NCBI RefSeq assembly: GCF_002209565.1
Contig: NZ_NJIH01000007.1
Coordinates: forward strand, 1-64,000
DNA from: Candidimonas nitroreducens
Lineage (GTDB): Bacteria > Pseudomonadota > Gammaproteobacteria > Burkholderiales > Burkholderiaceae_B
Reading direction: 5' to 3'
Length of the DNA stretch: 64,000 nt
The first letter of the stretch is position 1; each line of letters opens with the position of its first letter. The notes under the pieces were generated by a model. It saw only the letters and a program-made list of their open reading frames with translations. It was not told where the DNA came from and did no database searches. A program made the position numbers and the translations under genes. Shown in pieces: positions 1 through 8,333 of the stretch.

Positions 1-166
1 TGTAGAGTATGGGTGCTTTGGGCGGCGCCTTGTAGGGCGGCTGGCTGGCAGCCTCGCCCAGTTGTTCCAGGGTCTGGCGGTAGTTCAGCAGGGCGCCCAC
101 CACGGTGCGGGGCTGCCCGCCCGCGGCTGCGGCCGCAAGGGCGGCATAGTCCAGGCCGGCGCTCAT
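1..166 (-). CDS. hpaG: HpaG-like fumarylacetoacetate hydrolase family protein, N-terminal fragment
   Basis: Only the first 55 codons are in the window; the gene continues past base 1. The visible N-terminus contains TVVGALLNYRQTLEQLG followed by PPYKAPPKAPILY, which is typical of the decarboxylase/isomerase HpaG of the homoprotocatechuate meta-cleavage pathway. HpaG acts on 5-oxopent-3-ene-1,2,5-tricarboxylate and then isomerises the product. The ATG overlaps the TGA of the preceding hpaF-like gene (ATGA), so the two are translationally coupled. The catalytic metal site lies outside the window, so the exact substrate cannot be judged; the family is well supported. Confidence 0.75.
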   Translation of the reverse strand, partial: MSAGLDYAALAAAAAGGQPRTVVGALLNYRQTLEQLGEAASQPPYKAPPKAPILY

Positions 167-579
167 GGCTGGCCTTCCTGCTGGGCCGCGGCCCTGGCTT
201 TCAAGTAGTCTCGGTAATTGTTGTGCTTGTAGTTCAGCACCGGGTCGGCTTCGTCGATCTGCAGGCTCAGGCCCAGCGGCCGCGCGGCCATGATGGGCGC
301 GGTGGCCTCGCGCAGCGCGGCGAAGACGCGCTCGCCCAGCTGCGTCTTGGTCTGGAGATCGCGCCCGTGGCCGATCTTGAGGGTAAGATGGACAAAGGCG
401 TTGTCGGGGTGGCCGTCGACGATCAAGTAGTCGTCGATGCAGATCCCACGGGTGCGGGCGCCCGCCAGGGGGAAGACGCTGCCGTCGCCGATGGCGGCGT
501 CCTGGATGGTCTTCATCAGTTTGCGAACCTCGAGCTGCGGGCGCAGGTTCGAGGAATATTCGATCCAGATATGGGGCAT
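163..579 (-). CDS. hpaF: 5-carboxymethyl-2-hydroxymuconate delta-isomerase (HpaF family)
   Basis: A 138-residue cytoplasmic protein beginning MPHIWIEYSSNL. The N-terminal Pro2 of the tautomerase-like fold is the known catalytic base of the CHMI family, and the length is normal. The chosen ATG is preceded by AGGAGGAAAG; a longer reading to 633 lacks such a site. It overlaps hpaG by 4 bp and follows a Bug receptor and a PrpB-like lyase on the same strand. HpaF isomerises the ring-cleavage product of homoprotocatechuate. The pairing with HpaG supports this role, although the dioxygenase and the dehydrogenase of the pathway are not in view. Confidence 0.85.
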   Translation of the reverse strand: MPHIWIEYSSNLRPQLEVRKLMKTIQDAAIGDGSVFPLAGARTRGICIDDYLIVDGHPDNAFVHLTLKIGHGRDLQTKTQLGERVFAALREATAPIMAARPLGLSLQIDEADPVLNYKHNNYRDYLKARAAAQQEGQP

Positions 580-647
580 TCTTTCCTCCTTCCATAATCT
601 TCCAAACGTATCTCTATATGCCATGCCCATCACGGCAAAGGCACGGC

Positions 648-1622
648 CTACTGCTTCTGGACACCGGCCTGCCGGATCACACCCTGCCAGCGCTGCGACT
701 CGCTGCGCATGTAGTGGCCGAACTCGTCCGGCGAGTCCCCCGTCGGCTCCACTCCGACTTTTTCAAAGCGCTGGCGTAGCTCGGGCCCACTAAGCGCCTT
801 GTTGACTGCGGCGTTCAATTTGTCAATGATGCTCGACGGTGTGCCTTTGGGCGCCACCAACCCATACCAGCCCACAACGTCAAAACCCGGGTAACCCTGT
901 TCGGCCACTGTGGGCACCTTGGGCAGCAGCGAATACTTCTTGCCGCTAGTAACGGCCAAAGCCTTGAGCTTTCCGTTTTTTATATAGGGCAGTACCGACA
1001 CCGGGCTGGCGACCATGACTTCGACACGCCCCGCCAGCACATCGCTCAATGCCTCGCCCGAGCCTTTGTACGGAATGTTGATCATGTTTATCCCTGCCGT
1101 GGACTTCAAGAGTTCTCCGGCCAGAAATGCCGCGCTTGCGCCCGTGGCGTAATTCAAGTGCGTAGGACTCGATTTGGCAAGAGCAACCAATTCATGCAAG
1201 GTGTTCGCCTTCAGCGAAAGATTGGCCACCACCACGTAGGGTTGGTTGGATACCAGGGAAATAGGCTGGAAATCCTCTGCCGTGTATCGTGCGCTTTTGT
1301 ATAGCCAGGGATTCATGGCAACCGTAGCCTCGATAGCCAGCAGCAGAGTCTGCCCGTCTGATGCTGCCTGCTTGCCGGCTATGGTGCCGATGATGCCATT
1401 GGCACCGGGCTTGTTGTCGATGATGATGGCCTTTCCAAGTTCGGTGGCAAGTTCCCGGCCCAGTATCCGGGAAACAATGTCGGTACCGCCCCCAGGGGCG
1501 AAAGGCACTATCAGGCGTACAGGGCCAGTGGGATATGCAGCTTGCGCACCAAACGCCACCAGCATTCCGGCGACGACATACAGCAGCCCCTGCAACCTTG
1601 CTTTCCAAGAGCTCATGATCAT
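648..1622 (-). CDS. Bug-family (TctC-like) periplasmic substrate-binding receptor
   Basis: A 324-residue tripartite tricarboxylate receptor with an N-terminal signal peptide (MIMSSWKARLQGLLYVVAG, cleavage near AQAA) and the family signatures PVRLIVPFAPGGGTDIVSR near the mature N-terminus and DNKPGANGIIG. These proteins bind organic acids in the periplasm, normally for a TctAB permease, which is absent here. The start at 1622 was preferred to 1655 because GGAGG lies 8 nt upstream of it. The 1655 start would also give a charged, non-signal N-terminus. It lies directly after the PrpB-like gene and before hpaF, so the ligand is probably an acid handled by this operon. Confidence 0.85.
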   Translation of the reverse strand: MIMSSWKARLQGLLYVVAGMLVAFGAQAAYPTGPVRLIVPFAPGGGTDIVSRILGRELATELGKAIIIDNKPGANGIIGTIAGKQAASDGQTLLLAIEATVAMNPWLYKSARYTAEDFQPISLVSNQPYVVVANLSLKANTLHELVALAKSSPTHLNYATGASAAFLAGELLKSTAGINMINIPYKGSGEALSDVLAGRVEVMVASPVSVLPYIKNGKLKALAVTSGKKYSLLPKVPTVAEQGYPGFDVVGWYGLVAPKGTPSSIIDKLNAAVNKALSGPELRQRFEKVGVEPTGDSPDEFGHYMRSESQRWQGVIRQAGVQKQ

Positions 1623-1651
1623 GGCTAATTCCTCCTCGGGGTCGTACGAAG

Positions 1652-2554
1652 TCAACGAGATTGGGCGAACAATGCGTCGATCCGAGCTTCGTACGAGTGG
1701 TAATCCAGAAATTTGTAGAGCTCCTCGCGCGGCTGCATGATGTCAAGCACTTCTTTCTGCGTGCCTTGATGCCGGATTGCCTCATATACCTTCAGTGCCG
1801 CCGCATTCATGGCCCTGGCCGCAGACAGCGGATACAGCGCGGCGGCCACCCCCGCCTCGGCCAGCTGCTGCACGGTGAAATTGGGCGTCTTGGAAAACTC
1901 GGTGATATTGGCCAGTAACGAATACGGCCGCTGCAAGTGGTTTGCAAACGCCCGGTATTCGTCCAATGTCGTGCAGGCCTCAGCGAAGATCATGTCCGCC
2001 CCCGCTTCCATGTAGGCCCCGGCGCGATCCAAGGCACCCTCCAGCCCCTCTATCGCCAATGCGTCGGTGCGGGCAATGATGACGAACTGCGGATCGGTGC
2101 GCGCGTCGACGGCGGCCTTGATGCGATCCACCATTTCTTCCTTGCCCACGACTTCCTTGCCCGGGCGGTGGCCACAACGCTTGAGCTGAACCTGATCTTC
2201 CATATGAAGCGCGGCAGCACCGTCTTTGATCAACCCTTTCATCATGCGGGCAATGGTGAACGCTCCACCAAAGCCTGTGTCCACATCCACCAGCACTGGC
2301 AAGTCGCAGGCGTCCGTCACCCTGCGCAGATCAGTCAGCACGTCCGTCAGATTGGTGATCCCCAAGTCGGGTAGCCCATACGAGTAATTGGCAACGCCGG
2401 CCCCGGCTAGATAAATTGCCCGATAGCCCAGAGTCTTGGCCATCATCGCCGTGTATGGATTCAATGTGCCCACGATCTGCAGCGGAGCTTCTTCGGTAAG
2501 GGCAGTGCGAAAACGAGCGCCAGGTGTGGCGTAGGAAGGCGAAGCGCTACTCAT
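1652..2554 (-). CDS. prpB: 2-methylisocitrate lyase-like protein (ICL/PEP mutase family, PrpB type)
   Basis: About 300 residues of the isocitrate lyase/PEP mutase TIM barrel. Visible motifs are [10 protein letters not shown] (metal-binding Asp), the catalytic-loop motif KRCGHRPGK, and IIARTDALA. The KRCGH loop matches methylisocitrate lyase, which splits 2-methylisocitrate to pyruvate and succinate. There is no prpC or acnD nearby, and the partners are hpaF and hpaG, so another 2-hydroxy or branched diacid is possible. The ATG at 2554 has GGAG 6 nt upstream; an in-frame ATG at 2566 is the alternative. Its stop codon overlaps the open frame of the Bug receptor. It is divergent from an IclR regulator. 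Confidence 0.75.
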   Translation of the reverse strand: MSSASPSYATPGARFRTALTEEAPLQIVGTLNPYTAMMAKTLGYRAIYLAGAGVANYSYGLPDLGITNLTDVLTDLRRVTDACDLPVLVDVDTGFGGAFTIARMMKGLIKDGAAALHMEDQVQLKRCGHRPGKEVVGKEEMVDRIKAAVDARTDPQFVIIARTDALAIEGLEGALDRAGAYMEAGADMIFAEACTTLDEYRAFANHLQRPYSLLANITEFSKTPNFTVQQLAEAGVAAALYPLSAARAMNAAALKVYEAIRHQGTQKEVLDIMQPREELYKFLDYHSYEARIDALFAQSR

Positions 2555-2687
2555 TGCATTCTCCATTTATATTCCATAATATGAATTAAAATTTATCGCA
2601 AAAAACCCGATAAGCGTGAAATTTCGACAACAATACGCTTTGGATAGCTTTTTCATCAAGTAATCTTGTGCTTTTTATTTTCACAAT

Positions 2688-2700
2688 ATGGAGTATCCAT
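2688..2700. promoter_or_regulatory. Short palindrome at the IclR start codon, possible autoregulatory operator
   Basis: ATGGA-gta-TCCAT is a perfect 13-bp inverted repeat that overlaps the IclR start codon at 2699. A related half (TTCCATAAT) lies near 2573-2581, upstream of the divergent lyase. IclR proteins often bind such sites between divergent genes. The motif is short and could be chance. Confidence 0.3.
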
Positions 2701-3475
2701 GCAGGGTGCGCAAAGTCTGGAACGAGCCATACTCATTCTTCGTGTAGTTGGCCATCACAATCGCAACGGCGTGCGGCTCACAGACGTGGCGGTCGCCACA
2801 TCACTGCCGCAACCGACCGCACATAGAATCCTGAGCAGCCTCGCCGCCAAGGGGCTGGTGGCTCAAGACAAAGAGAGCAAGCGGTACTTCCTAGGCTCGG
2901 TACTGGCCGAATTCGGCATTACCGCGGCTGAACGATATGACTTCATCGATCTGTGCAAGCCCTCGATGGGCCGCCTGGCCAGCGAAAGCGCAGACACCGC
3001 TTTCGTTTCCAAGCGCAGCGACATGGATCTCATTTGCCTGGACAGGCGGCTGGGAACCTTTCCCTCCAAGGCTTTTGTACTGGATGTGGGAGTGCGAAGG
3101 CCTTTGGGCGTGGGGGCAAGCGGGCTGGCCCTGCTGCTGGGCCTGCCGCTGGACGAGGCGCGTTGCGTGCTGCAGGCCAACGCCAAACTGATCGGCCTGC
3201 TGCAGATGCAGGATATCGACGCGGCGCTTGCCGACCTGGCCCGCTTTTCCCTACAAGGCTATGCCTTGCACGACAGGCGGGACACCGATGTACGCTCGAT
3301 GGCAGTGCCCATCCGCGATGGATACGGGGTGCCTTTTGCGTGCTTCAGCATTTCGGCCTCTACGGCCAGAATGCCCGCACAGCGCATCCCGAGCATTGTG
3401 ACGCTACTCAAGCGCGAGGCAGCCTGGGTACAGTCGCTGATCAAGGCCGGCCAAGCGCCGGAAGTCATTTTCTGA
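2699..3475 (+). CDS. IclR-family transcriptional regulator
   Basis: 258 residues. The N-terminal winged helix-turn-helix (about residues 5-65, including TAHRILSSLAAKGLV) is followed by an IclR effector-binding domain (RPLGVGASGLALL and the terminal MAVPIRDGYGVPFACFSIS segment). The ATG at 2699 has GGAG shortly upstream; an earlier ATG at 2666 has no ribosome site and would add a non-family extension. It is divergent from the prpB-Bug-hpaF-hpaG operon and is its likely regulator. IclR members in catabolic loci usually sense a pathway intermediate. Confidence 0.9.
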   Translation: MQGAQSLERAILILRVVGHHNRNGVRLTDVAVATSLPQPTAHRILSSLAAKGLVAQDKESKRYFLGSVLAEFGITAAERYDFIDLCKPSMGRLASESADTAFVSKRSDMDLICLDRRLGTFPSKAFVLDVGVRRPLGVGASGLALLLGLPLDEARCVLQANAKLIGLLQMQDIDAALADLARFSLQGYALHDRRDTDVRSMAVPIRDGYGVPFACFSISASTARMPAQRIPSIVTLLKREAAWVQSLIKAGQAPEVIF

Positions 3476-3691
3476 ACTACTGCCGGAGCACTGCACACAT
3501 GAACAGAGCTTCGGCACGGAGCGAGCGTACCCCACTACCTTAGCAGCCCTCGATTTCCGTTTCGTCGACACCCCACGCGGCGCCCTTCCAACAATGGCGC
3601 AGCAAATCGCACCGCGCAGCCCGGCGGCAGACGAGCCGCAGAGAGCTGGAACGGTCAAAAAACGCAGCGCCGCCGCGGGCTGGCACGCGGC

Positions 3692-5983
3692 TTACGCGGC
3701 GGCACGCCGCACATTCAGCCAGCCCTTGAGCGACGCGATCACCATCGGAATAGCGCCGAAGACAATGAATATGATGTCGCCCGGCAGCCGCAGCCATTCG
3801 ATCAGGTGCTGGCGCGGGGAGCTTACATAGGCCAGGCTGCGCGCGTGCCAATAGCCGTGCTGCACCACATCCCAGGTCTGCAGCACACCGCTGGGAAACA
3901 GGCTCATCACCACCATCAGCGCCAGGCCTATGTTGGCGCCCCAGAAGCCGACCTTGATGTATTTCTCGATGCCGCGCCACTGCGCGTCATTGGATGTCTG
4001 GCGCAGCACGAACACCATCAAGGCAAGCGCCAGCATGCCGAACACACCCATCATCGAGGCATGGCCATGGTTGGGCGTCAGCTGGGTGCCGACCTCGTAG
4101 TAGCTGACGATGGGCAGATTGATCAGGAAGCCGAACATCCCGGCGCCCGCGAAGTTCCAGAATCCCACGGCCATCAGGTAATAGAACGTCCATTTGTGCG
4201 GCACCGTGCGCGGCCTGCCGTTGGCGTCCGGTTGCCCGCGCGTGGTATGGACAAAGTCCCAGGCATCCAGCGTCAGCAGCGTCAGCGGCACCACTTCCAG
4301 CACCGAGAACAACGCCGACATGGCCATGTTGAACTGGGTGTGGCCGACGAAATACCAATGATGGCCGGTGCCGATCAGGCCGCCCAGGAAATACAGGATC
4401 GCGTCCAGGTAAATGACTCTGAGCGCCACATTGCGATTGGCAATGCCCATCTGATAGAACATCAGGGCCACTACCGTAGTGGCGAAAAATTCGAAGAAAC
4501 CTTCTACCCAGAGATGGATGATCCAGAAGCGCCAGGTCTCGACCACGGTGTAATTGGTATGCGCGCCGAAGAACAGTGCCGGCAAATAAAACACCGGGAT
4601 GGCGACGGCCGCCCACAAGAACATTCGCACGATCGGGCGGGCCGCCACATTGGGCACCCTGGCGGGCCGGCACATATTGAACAGCAGTACGAACCAGGCC
4701 ACCAGCCCAAGCACCAGCAGAATCTGCCAGAACCGGCCGATTTCCAAATATTCCCAGCCCTGGTCGCCCAGCCAGAACCAGGCATCGCCCAGCAAATTGG
4801 ACATGCCGGCCCATTCGCCCAGCAGGCTCAGGCCGATCACGGCCACGAACGCGGCGAACAAGATGTGCGCCCAGATCGCGAAGCCGCGCGGCTCATCGGT
4901 GCGCAAAGACCTGCCCAGGAACAGGGCGGCGGCGACGTAGGCCGTCGCAATCCAGAATATCGCGCTTTGCAGATGCCAGGTGCGCATCAAGTTGCTGGGG
5001 AATATGTTCTCGAGCTGAAAACCGTAGAAGCTGCCCGGATCGGCGCGGTAATGGGCAGTTGCGCCACCCACCAGGGTCTGCATCAGGAACAACAGCGCCA
5101 CGACCACAAAAAACTTGACCAGCGCGCGCTGCCCGGGGCTGGCCTCGCCGGGCACGATATCGGCGCGCGGATAATTCCCGCGCGACACCCAGCCCAGATA
5201 ATCGAACTTGCCGAACATCAGCAGCACGGCGGCGATACCGGCCAGCAACACCAGCAGACTGAGCGCGCTCCATAGCAGCGCGCCCGGGATCGGCGTATTG
5301 CCAACGCTCGGATCATAGGGAAAGTTGTTGGTATAGGAATAGCCGTAGCCGGGGCGATTCGCCACCGAGGCCCAAGCCGCCCAGGCGACAAAGGCACTGA
5401 ACTGGCGCAACTCGGACGGATCGCCGATCAGGCCGGGCTTGAGGCCGCCATTGGCTTCGGGATGCTTGAAGTAATCCGTCCAATACGCGATTTGCTGATT
5501 CCAGGCCTGCGACTCCGCGGGCGTCAATGGCAGCACACCGGTAGCGGGATCATAGTGGTTGGCTTTCAGCGCGACCGCAACCTGGGCCTGTATCGCGGCC
5601 TGTTGCGCCGGATCGAGCTTTGCAAACGCCTCGCCATATTGATGCTGAGCCATCGCTGCGGCGGCGTCTTTGCCCATCTGGTGCAAGGCCTCGGCGGAAT
5701 AATCGGGCCCCAAGTAGGCGCCATGCCCCCATACCGACCCATTGTCCATCAAGCCGTACTTGAGAAACACGCCCTGCCCGGCACGAATGTCATCACCGGT
5801 GAACAAGGTCGTGCCATGGGCGTCGACCACCTTCTGGGGTATCGGCGGCGCATCGCGATACCCCAACGCAGTGATCGCGATCAGGATCACCAGGCCGAAC
5901 AACATCACGCCCAGGATCGAACGCACCCACCAGCGGGAAAGCTCGGATTCCTCGTTTTCAGTGATCGGAAGCGTAGCAGCCAT
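3692..5983 (-). CDS. norB: Quinol-dependent nitric oxide reductase (qNOR)
   Basis: A 763-residue polytopic inner-membrane protein. An N-terminal periplasmic extension anchored by a helix (residues about 20-45) is followed by the heme-copper-oxidase-like core with about a dozen helices. Motifs include MRTWHLQSAIFWIATAY, WRFWIIHLWVEGFFEFFA, GTGHHWYFVG and NHGHASMMGVFG, which carry the heme and non-heme-iron histidine ligands. No CxxCH heme-c motif is present and there is no NorC, so this is the single-subunit type that takes electrons from quinol and reduces NO to N2O. The ATG at 5983 follows AGGGGAT. It stands alone, convergent with the IclR gene, which suggests NO detoxification rather than full denitrification. 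Confidence 0.93.
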   Translation of the reverse strand: MAATLPITENEESELSRWWVRSILGVMLFGLVILIAITALGYRDAPPIPQKVVDAHGTTLFTGDDIRAGQGVFLKYGLMDNGSVWGHGAYLGPDYSAEALHQMGKDAAAAMAQHQYGEAFAKLDPAQQAAIQAQVAVALKANHYDPATGVLPLTPAESQAWNQQIAYWTDYFKHPEANGGLKPGLIGDPSELRQFSAFVAWAAWASVANRPGYGYSYTNNFPYDPSVGNTPIPGALLWSALSLLVLLAGIAAVLLMFGKFDYLGWVSRGNYPRADIVPGEASPGQRALVKFFVVVALLFLMQTLVGGATAHYRADPGSFYGFQLENIFPSNLMRTWHLQSAIFWIATAYVAAALFLGRSLRTDEPRGFAIWAHILFAAFVAVIGLSLLGEWAGMSNLLGDAWFWLGDQGWEYLEIGRFWQILLVLGLVAWFVLLFNMCRPARVPNVAARPIVRMFLWAAVAIPVFYLPALFFGAHTNYTVVETWRFWIIHLWVEGFFEFFATTVVALMFYQMGIANRNVALRVIYLDAILYFLGGLIGTGHHWYFVGHTQFNMAMSALFSVLEVVPLTLLTLDAWDFVHTTRGQPDANGRPRTVPHKWTFYYLMAVGFWNFAGAGMFGFLINLPIVSYYEVGTQLTPNHGHASMMGVFGMLALALMVFVLRQTSNDAQWRGIEKYIKVGFWGANIGLALMVVMSLFPSGVLQTWDVVQHGYWHARSLAYVSSPRQHLIEWLRLPGDIIFIVFGAIPMVIASLKGWLNVRRAAA

Positions 5984-6033
5984 GGCAATCCCCTTCTTTC
6001 TTGTCAAGTAAATGCGGCACGCAGATCGCGGAG

Positions 6034-6056
6034 TATTTCACCGATTAGATGAAATA
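6034..6056. promoter_or_regulatory. Inverted repeat upstream of the nitric oxide reductase gene
   Basis: TATTTCA, 9 bp, TGAAATA: a perfect 7-bp inverted repeat about 50 bp upstream of the qNOR start. It sits where an NO-responsive regulator would bind, but it does not match the FNR/DNR sequence TTGAT-N4-ATCAA and only loosely resembles NsrR half-sites. The regulator is unknown. Confidence 0.4.
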
Positions 6057-6173
6057 TACGCTGGGCGTGCCGAAGGGGCCGTACTAACTGAGTGCTTAGT
6101 GAGGGTTTTGGTGGAAAACCAACATGCCCGGCGGGCGCCGACGCTGGCGCCGCCCACCCGCACCCGGGATGCC

Positions 6174-7658
6174 TCAACGCATCACGAATGGATTACCCGC
6201 GACCGCGCCGCTGTTGATCCACACCGATTTGGTCTGCAGATACTCGCGGATCGCATCGATGCCGTTCTCGCGCCCCAGCCCCGAATCCTTGTAGCCGCCG
6301 AACGGCGCCATGAAGCTCACCGCCCGATACGTATTGACCCATACCGTGCCGGCCTGCAGGCGTTCGGACATACGGATCGCTCGGCCAATGTCGCGAGTCC
6401 AGACGGCCGCGGCCAGGCCGAACCGCACATCGTTGGCGATGCGCAACGCGTCGGCTTCGTCCTTGAAGCGGATGATCGACAGCACGGGCCCGAACACTTC
6501 TTCCTGCGCAATGCGCATGTCGTTGCGTACACCGGTGAATATGGTCGGCTGCACGAACCAGCCCTGGCCGCATTCGGCACCTTCGCCTTTGGCGCCGCCC
6601 AGCACGGCAGTAGCGCCCTCGGCACGGGCGATATCGATATAGTCCAGTACCTTCTTGTATTGCGGCGGCGTGGTGACCGGGCCGACCTGCGTGTCGGGAC
6701 TCATCGGGTCGCCCATGCGCGCCGTACGGGCAACCGCCAGCAGCCGCTCGACAAAGGCATCGTGGATGCCCTCTTGCACCAGCAGCCGCGACCCGGCAAT
6801 GCAGGTCTGGCCGGTGGCCGCGAAAATGCCCGAAATGGCCCCGTAGACCGCCTGCTCGATATCGGCGTCGTCGAACACCACGTTGGGCGACTTGCCGCCC
6901 AATTCCATGGACGCGTGCTTGAGCAGGCGGCCGGCCTGCTCGTTGATGCGCCGGCCCGTGGCATCGGAGCCCGTGAAACTGACCTTGGATACCAGCGGAT
7001 GCTCGACCAGCGGCGAGCCCACCTCGGCGCCGAAACCGGTCACGACGTTGAACACGCCCGGCGGAAACCCCGCTTCCTCGAACAGTTCGGCGAACTCCAG
7101 CGTCGAAGCCGAAGTGAATTCCGAGGGCTTGGCCACCACCGTGCATCCGGCCGCCAACGCCGGCGCCAGCTTCCAGGCCAACAACAGCAAGGGGGAATTC
7201 CAGGGCGTGATGGCCGCCACCACGCCCACGGGCTCGTGGCGCGTGTAGGCGAAGTAGCCTTGCTTGTCCAAGGGCAGCGTGGCGCCCTGCACCTTGTCGG
7301 CCAGCCCGCCGTAATAATAGAACCACTGCGGGACGTAGTTCAGCTGCCCGTGCATTTCGGCGATCAACTTGCCGTTGTCGCGCACCTCGGTTTCGGCCAG
7401 CCGCTTCGCATCGCGCGCGATCAGGTCGCCCAGCTTGCGCATCAAGGCGCCGCGCTGGGTGGCGGTCATTTGCGCCCAGGGCCCCTGCGTCAGGGCCTGG
7501 TGCGCGGCCTGCACGGCGCGGTCGACGTCGCGCGCGTCACAGCGCGGAATCTCGGCCCAAGTCGCGCCCGTGTAGGGATTTTGCGTCTCGAACCAGGCAC
7601 CGCCTTGCGGCTCGCACGCCTGGCCTGCAATACGAAGTTGGTAGCGTTTCACTTTCAT
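6174..7658 (-). CDS. NAD(P)-dependent aldehyde dehydrogenase
   Basis: 494 residues, the normal length for the ALDH superfamily. The catalytic Cys286 lies in GQTCIAGSR and the general base Glu252 in MELGGKSPNV. The cofactor-site motifs TPWNSPLLLL and FTGSDATGR are intact, as is the C-terminal PFGGYKDSGLGRENG. It oxidises an aldehyde to the acid in the cytoplasm. The gene is 75 bp downstream of a two-gene thiamine-diphosphate decarboxylase on the same strand, so the likely substrate is the aldehyde that enzyme makes from a 2-oxo acid. The ATG at 7658 is preceded by GGGAG. The exact aldehyde cannot be read from the sequence. Confidence 0.9.
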   Translation of the reverse strand: MKVKRYQLRIAGQACEPQGGAWFETQNPYTGATWAEIPRCDARDVDRAVQAAHQALTQGPWAQMTATQRGALMRKLGDLIARDAKRLAETEVRDNGKLIAEMHGQLNYVPQWFYYYGGLADKVQGATLPLDKQGYFAYTRHEPVGVVAAITPWNSPLLLLAWKLAPALAAGCTVVAKPSEFTSASTLEFAELFEEAGFPPGVFNVVTGFGAEVGSPLVEHPLVSKVSFTGSDATGRRINEQAGRLLKHASMELGGKSPNVVFDDADIEQAVYGAISGIFAATGQTCIAGSRLLVQEGIHDAFVERLLAVARTARMGDPMSPDTQVGPVTTPPQYKKVLDYIDIARAEGATAVLGGAKGEGAECGQGWFVQPTIFTGVRNDMRIAQEEVFGPVLSIIRFKDEADALRIANDVRFGLAAAVWTRDIGRAIRMSERLQAGTVWVNTYRAVSFMAPFGGYKDSGLGRENGIDAIREYLQTKSVWINSGAVAGNPFVMR

Positions 7659-7733
7659 GGTCTCCCACATAGGTATCCGGGCGCGGCGGCTCGCCTTGCC
7701 TCGCTTGTGCAGCTGATGGCCCGAGCGCTGCGC

Positions 7734-8333
7734 CTAAAAAGGCCGCAGCCCCAACGCCGCCCTGAACCGATTCTTTATATACGGCCCGTCGCGCGGCGGC
7801 AAGGTGCGCGGCGGCTCGTCGGCCTCGATGAACACCTGCGCAAAAACCACCCCCGCACGTGCCTCGATGCGCTGCCGGATCTCGGCACTGCCGTCCAGGC
7901 TGTGCGCGGCAAAGGCATCGGCAATGCCGAAACCCCTGGCTACCGCCACGAGATCAGTGCCCAGGCTGGAATGGCTGCGCTGCATGCCGGTTTCACCGAA
8001 ATGGCCGTTGTCCAGCACGACTATCGTCAGGTTCTTCGGCTGCTTGGCGGCCACGGTCGCCAGGCTGCCTATGCCCATCAGTTGCTCGCCATCGCCGGTC
8101 AGCACTACCACCGGCTTGTCGCGCTGCGCCAGAGCCAGGCCCAGCCCGAGCGGCACCGCGCCGCCCATGGCGCCCCACAAATAATAGTTGCGGTCGCGGT
8201 CGCCCGCCGCAAAAGCATCGTACGCGGCGGAACCCAGGCCGGTCACGACCAGCGCATCGGGCAGATCCCGCAGCAGGCGGCTGACGAACTCACGGCGGCT
8301 GACGCGCGCCGGCTGTTGTATGGCTGAATTCAT
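7734..8333 (-). CDS. Thiamine-diphosphate-dependent decarboxylase, beta (PP-domain) subunit
   Basis: 199 residues equal to the C-terminal pyrophosphate-binding domain of ThDP enzymes. GDG at residues 80-82 with Asn109 forms the GDG...N magnesium-diphosphate motif. The length and domain match ComE or the beta chain of sulfopyruvate decarboxylase, and the C-terminal half of phosphonopyruvate decarboxylase. The ATG overlaps the TAA of the alpha gene (TAATG), so the subunits are coupled. A C-terminal aldehyde dehydrogenase gene follows. I infer decarboxylation of a 2-oxo acid to an aldehyde; sulfo-, phosphono- or plain carboxylic substrates are all possible. Confidence 0.85.
   Translation of the reverse strand: MNSAIQQPARVSRREFVSRLLRDLPDALVVTGLGSAAYDAFAAGDRDRNYYLWGAMGGAVPLGLGLALAQRDKPVVVLTGDGEQLMGIGSLATVAAKQPKNLTIVVLDNGHFGETGMQRSHSSLGTDLVAVARGFGIADAFAAHSLDGSAEIRQRIEARAGVVFAQVFIEADEPPRTLPPRDGPYIKNRFRAALGLRPF

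Noticed and set aside
3476-3691. Gap between the IclR regulator and NO reductase
   Set aside because: Looked for a small gene and a terminator; nothing convincing was found.
3806-5275. A 489-codon open frame on the plus strand
   Set aside because: It is antisense to the nitric oxide reductase, is rich in His/Gln/Arg as high-GC shadows are, and has no domain.
6104-6151. Two small hairpins between the aldehyde dehydrogenase and the NO reductase
   Set aside because: 6-bp stems, no T-run; termination cannot be supported.
6012-8327. A 771-codon open frame on the plus strand
   Set aside because: It runs antisense across the aldehyde dehydrogenase and the decarboxylase beta gene, both of which have complete active-site motifs.
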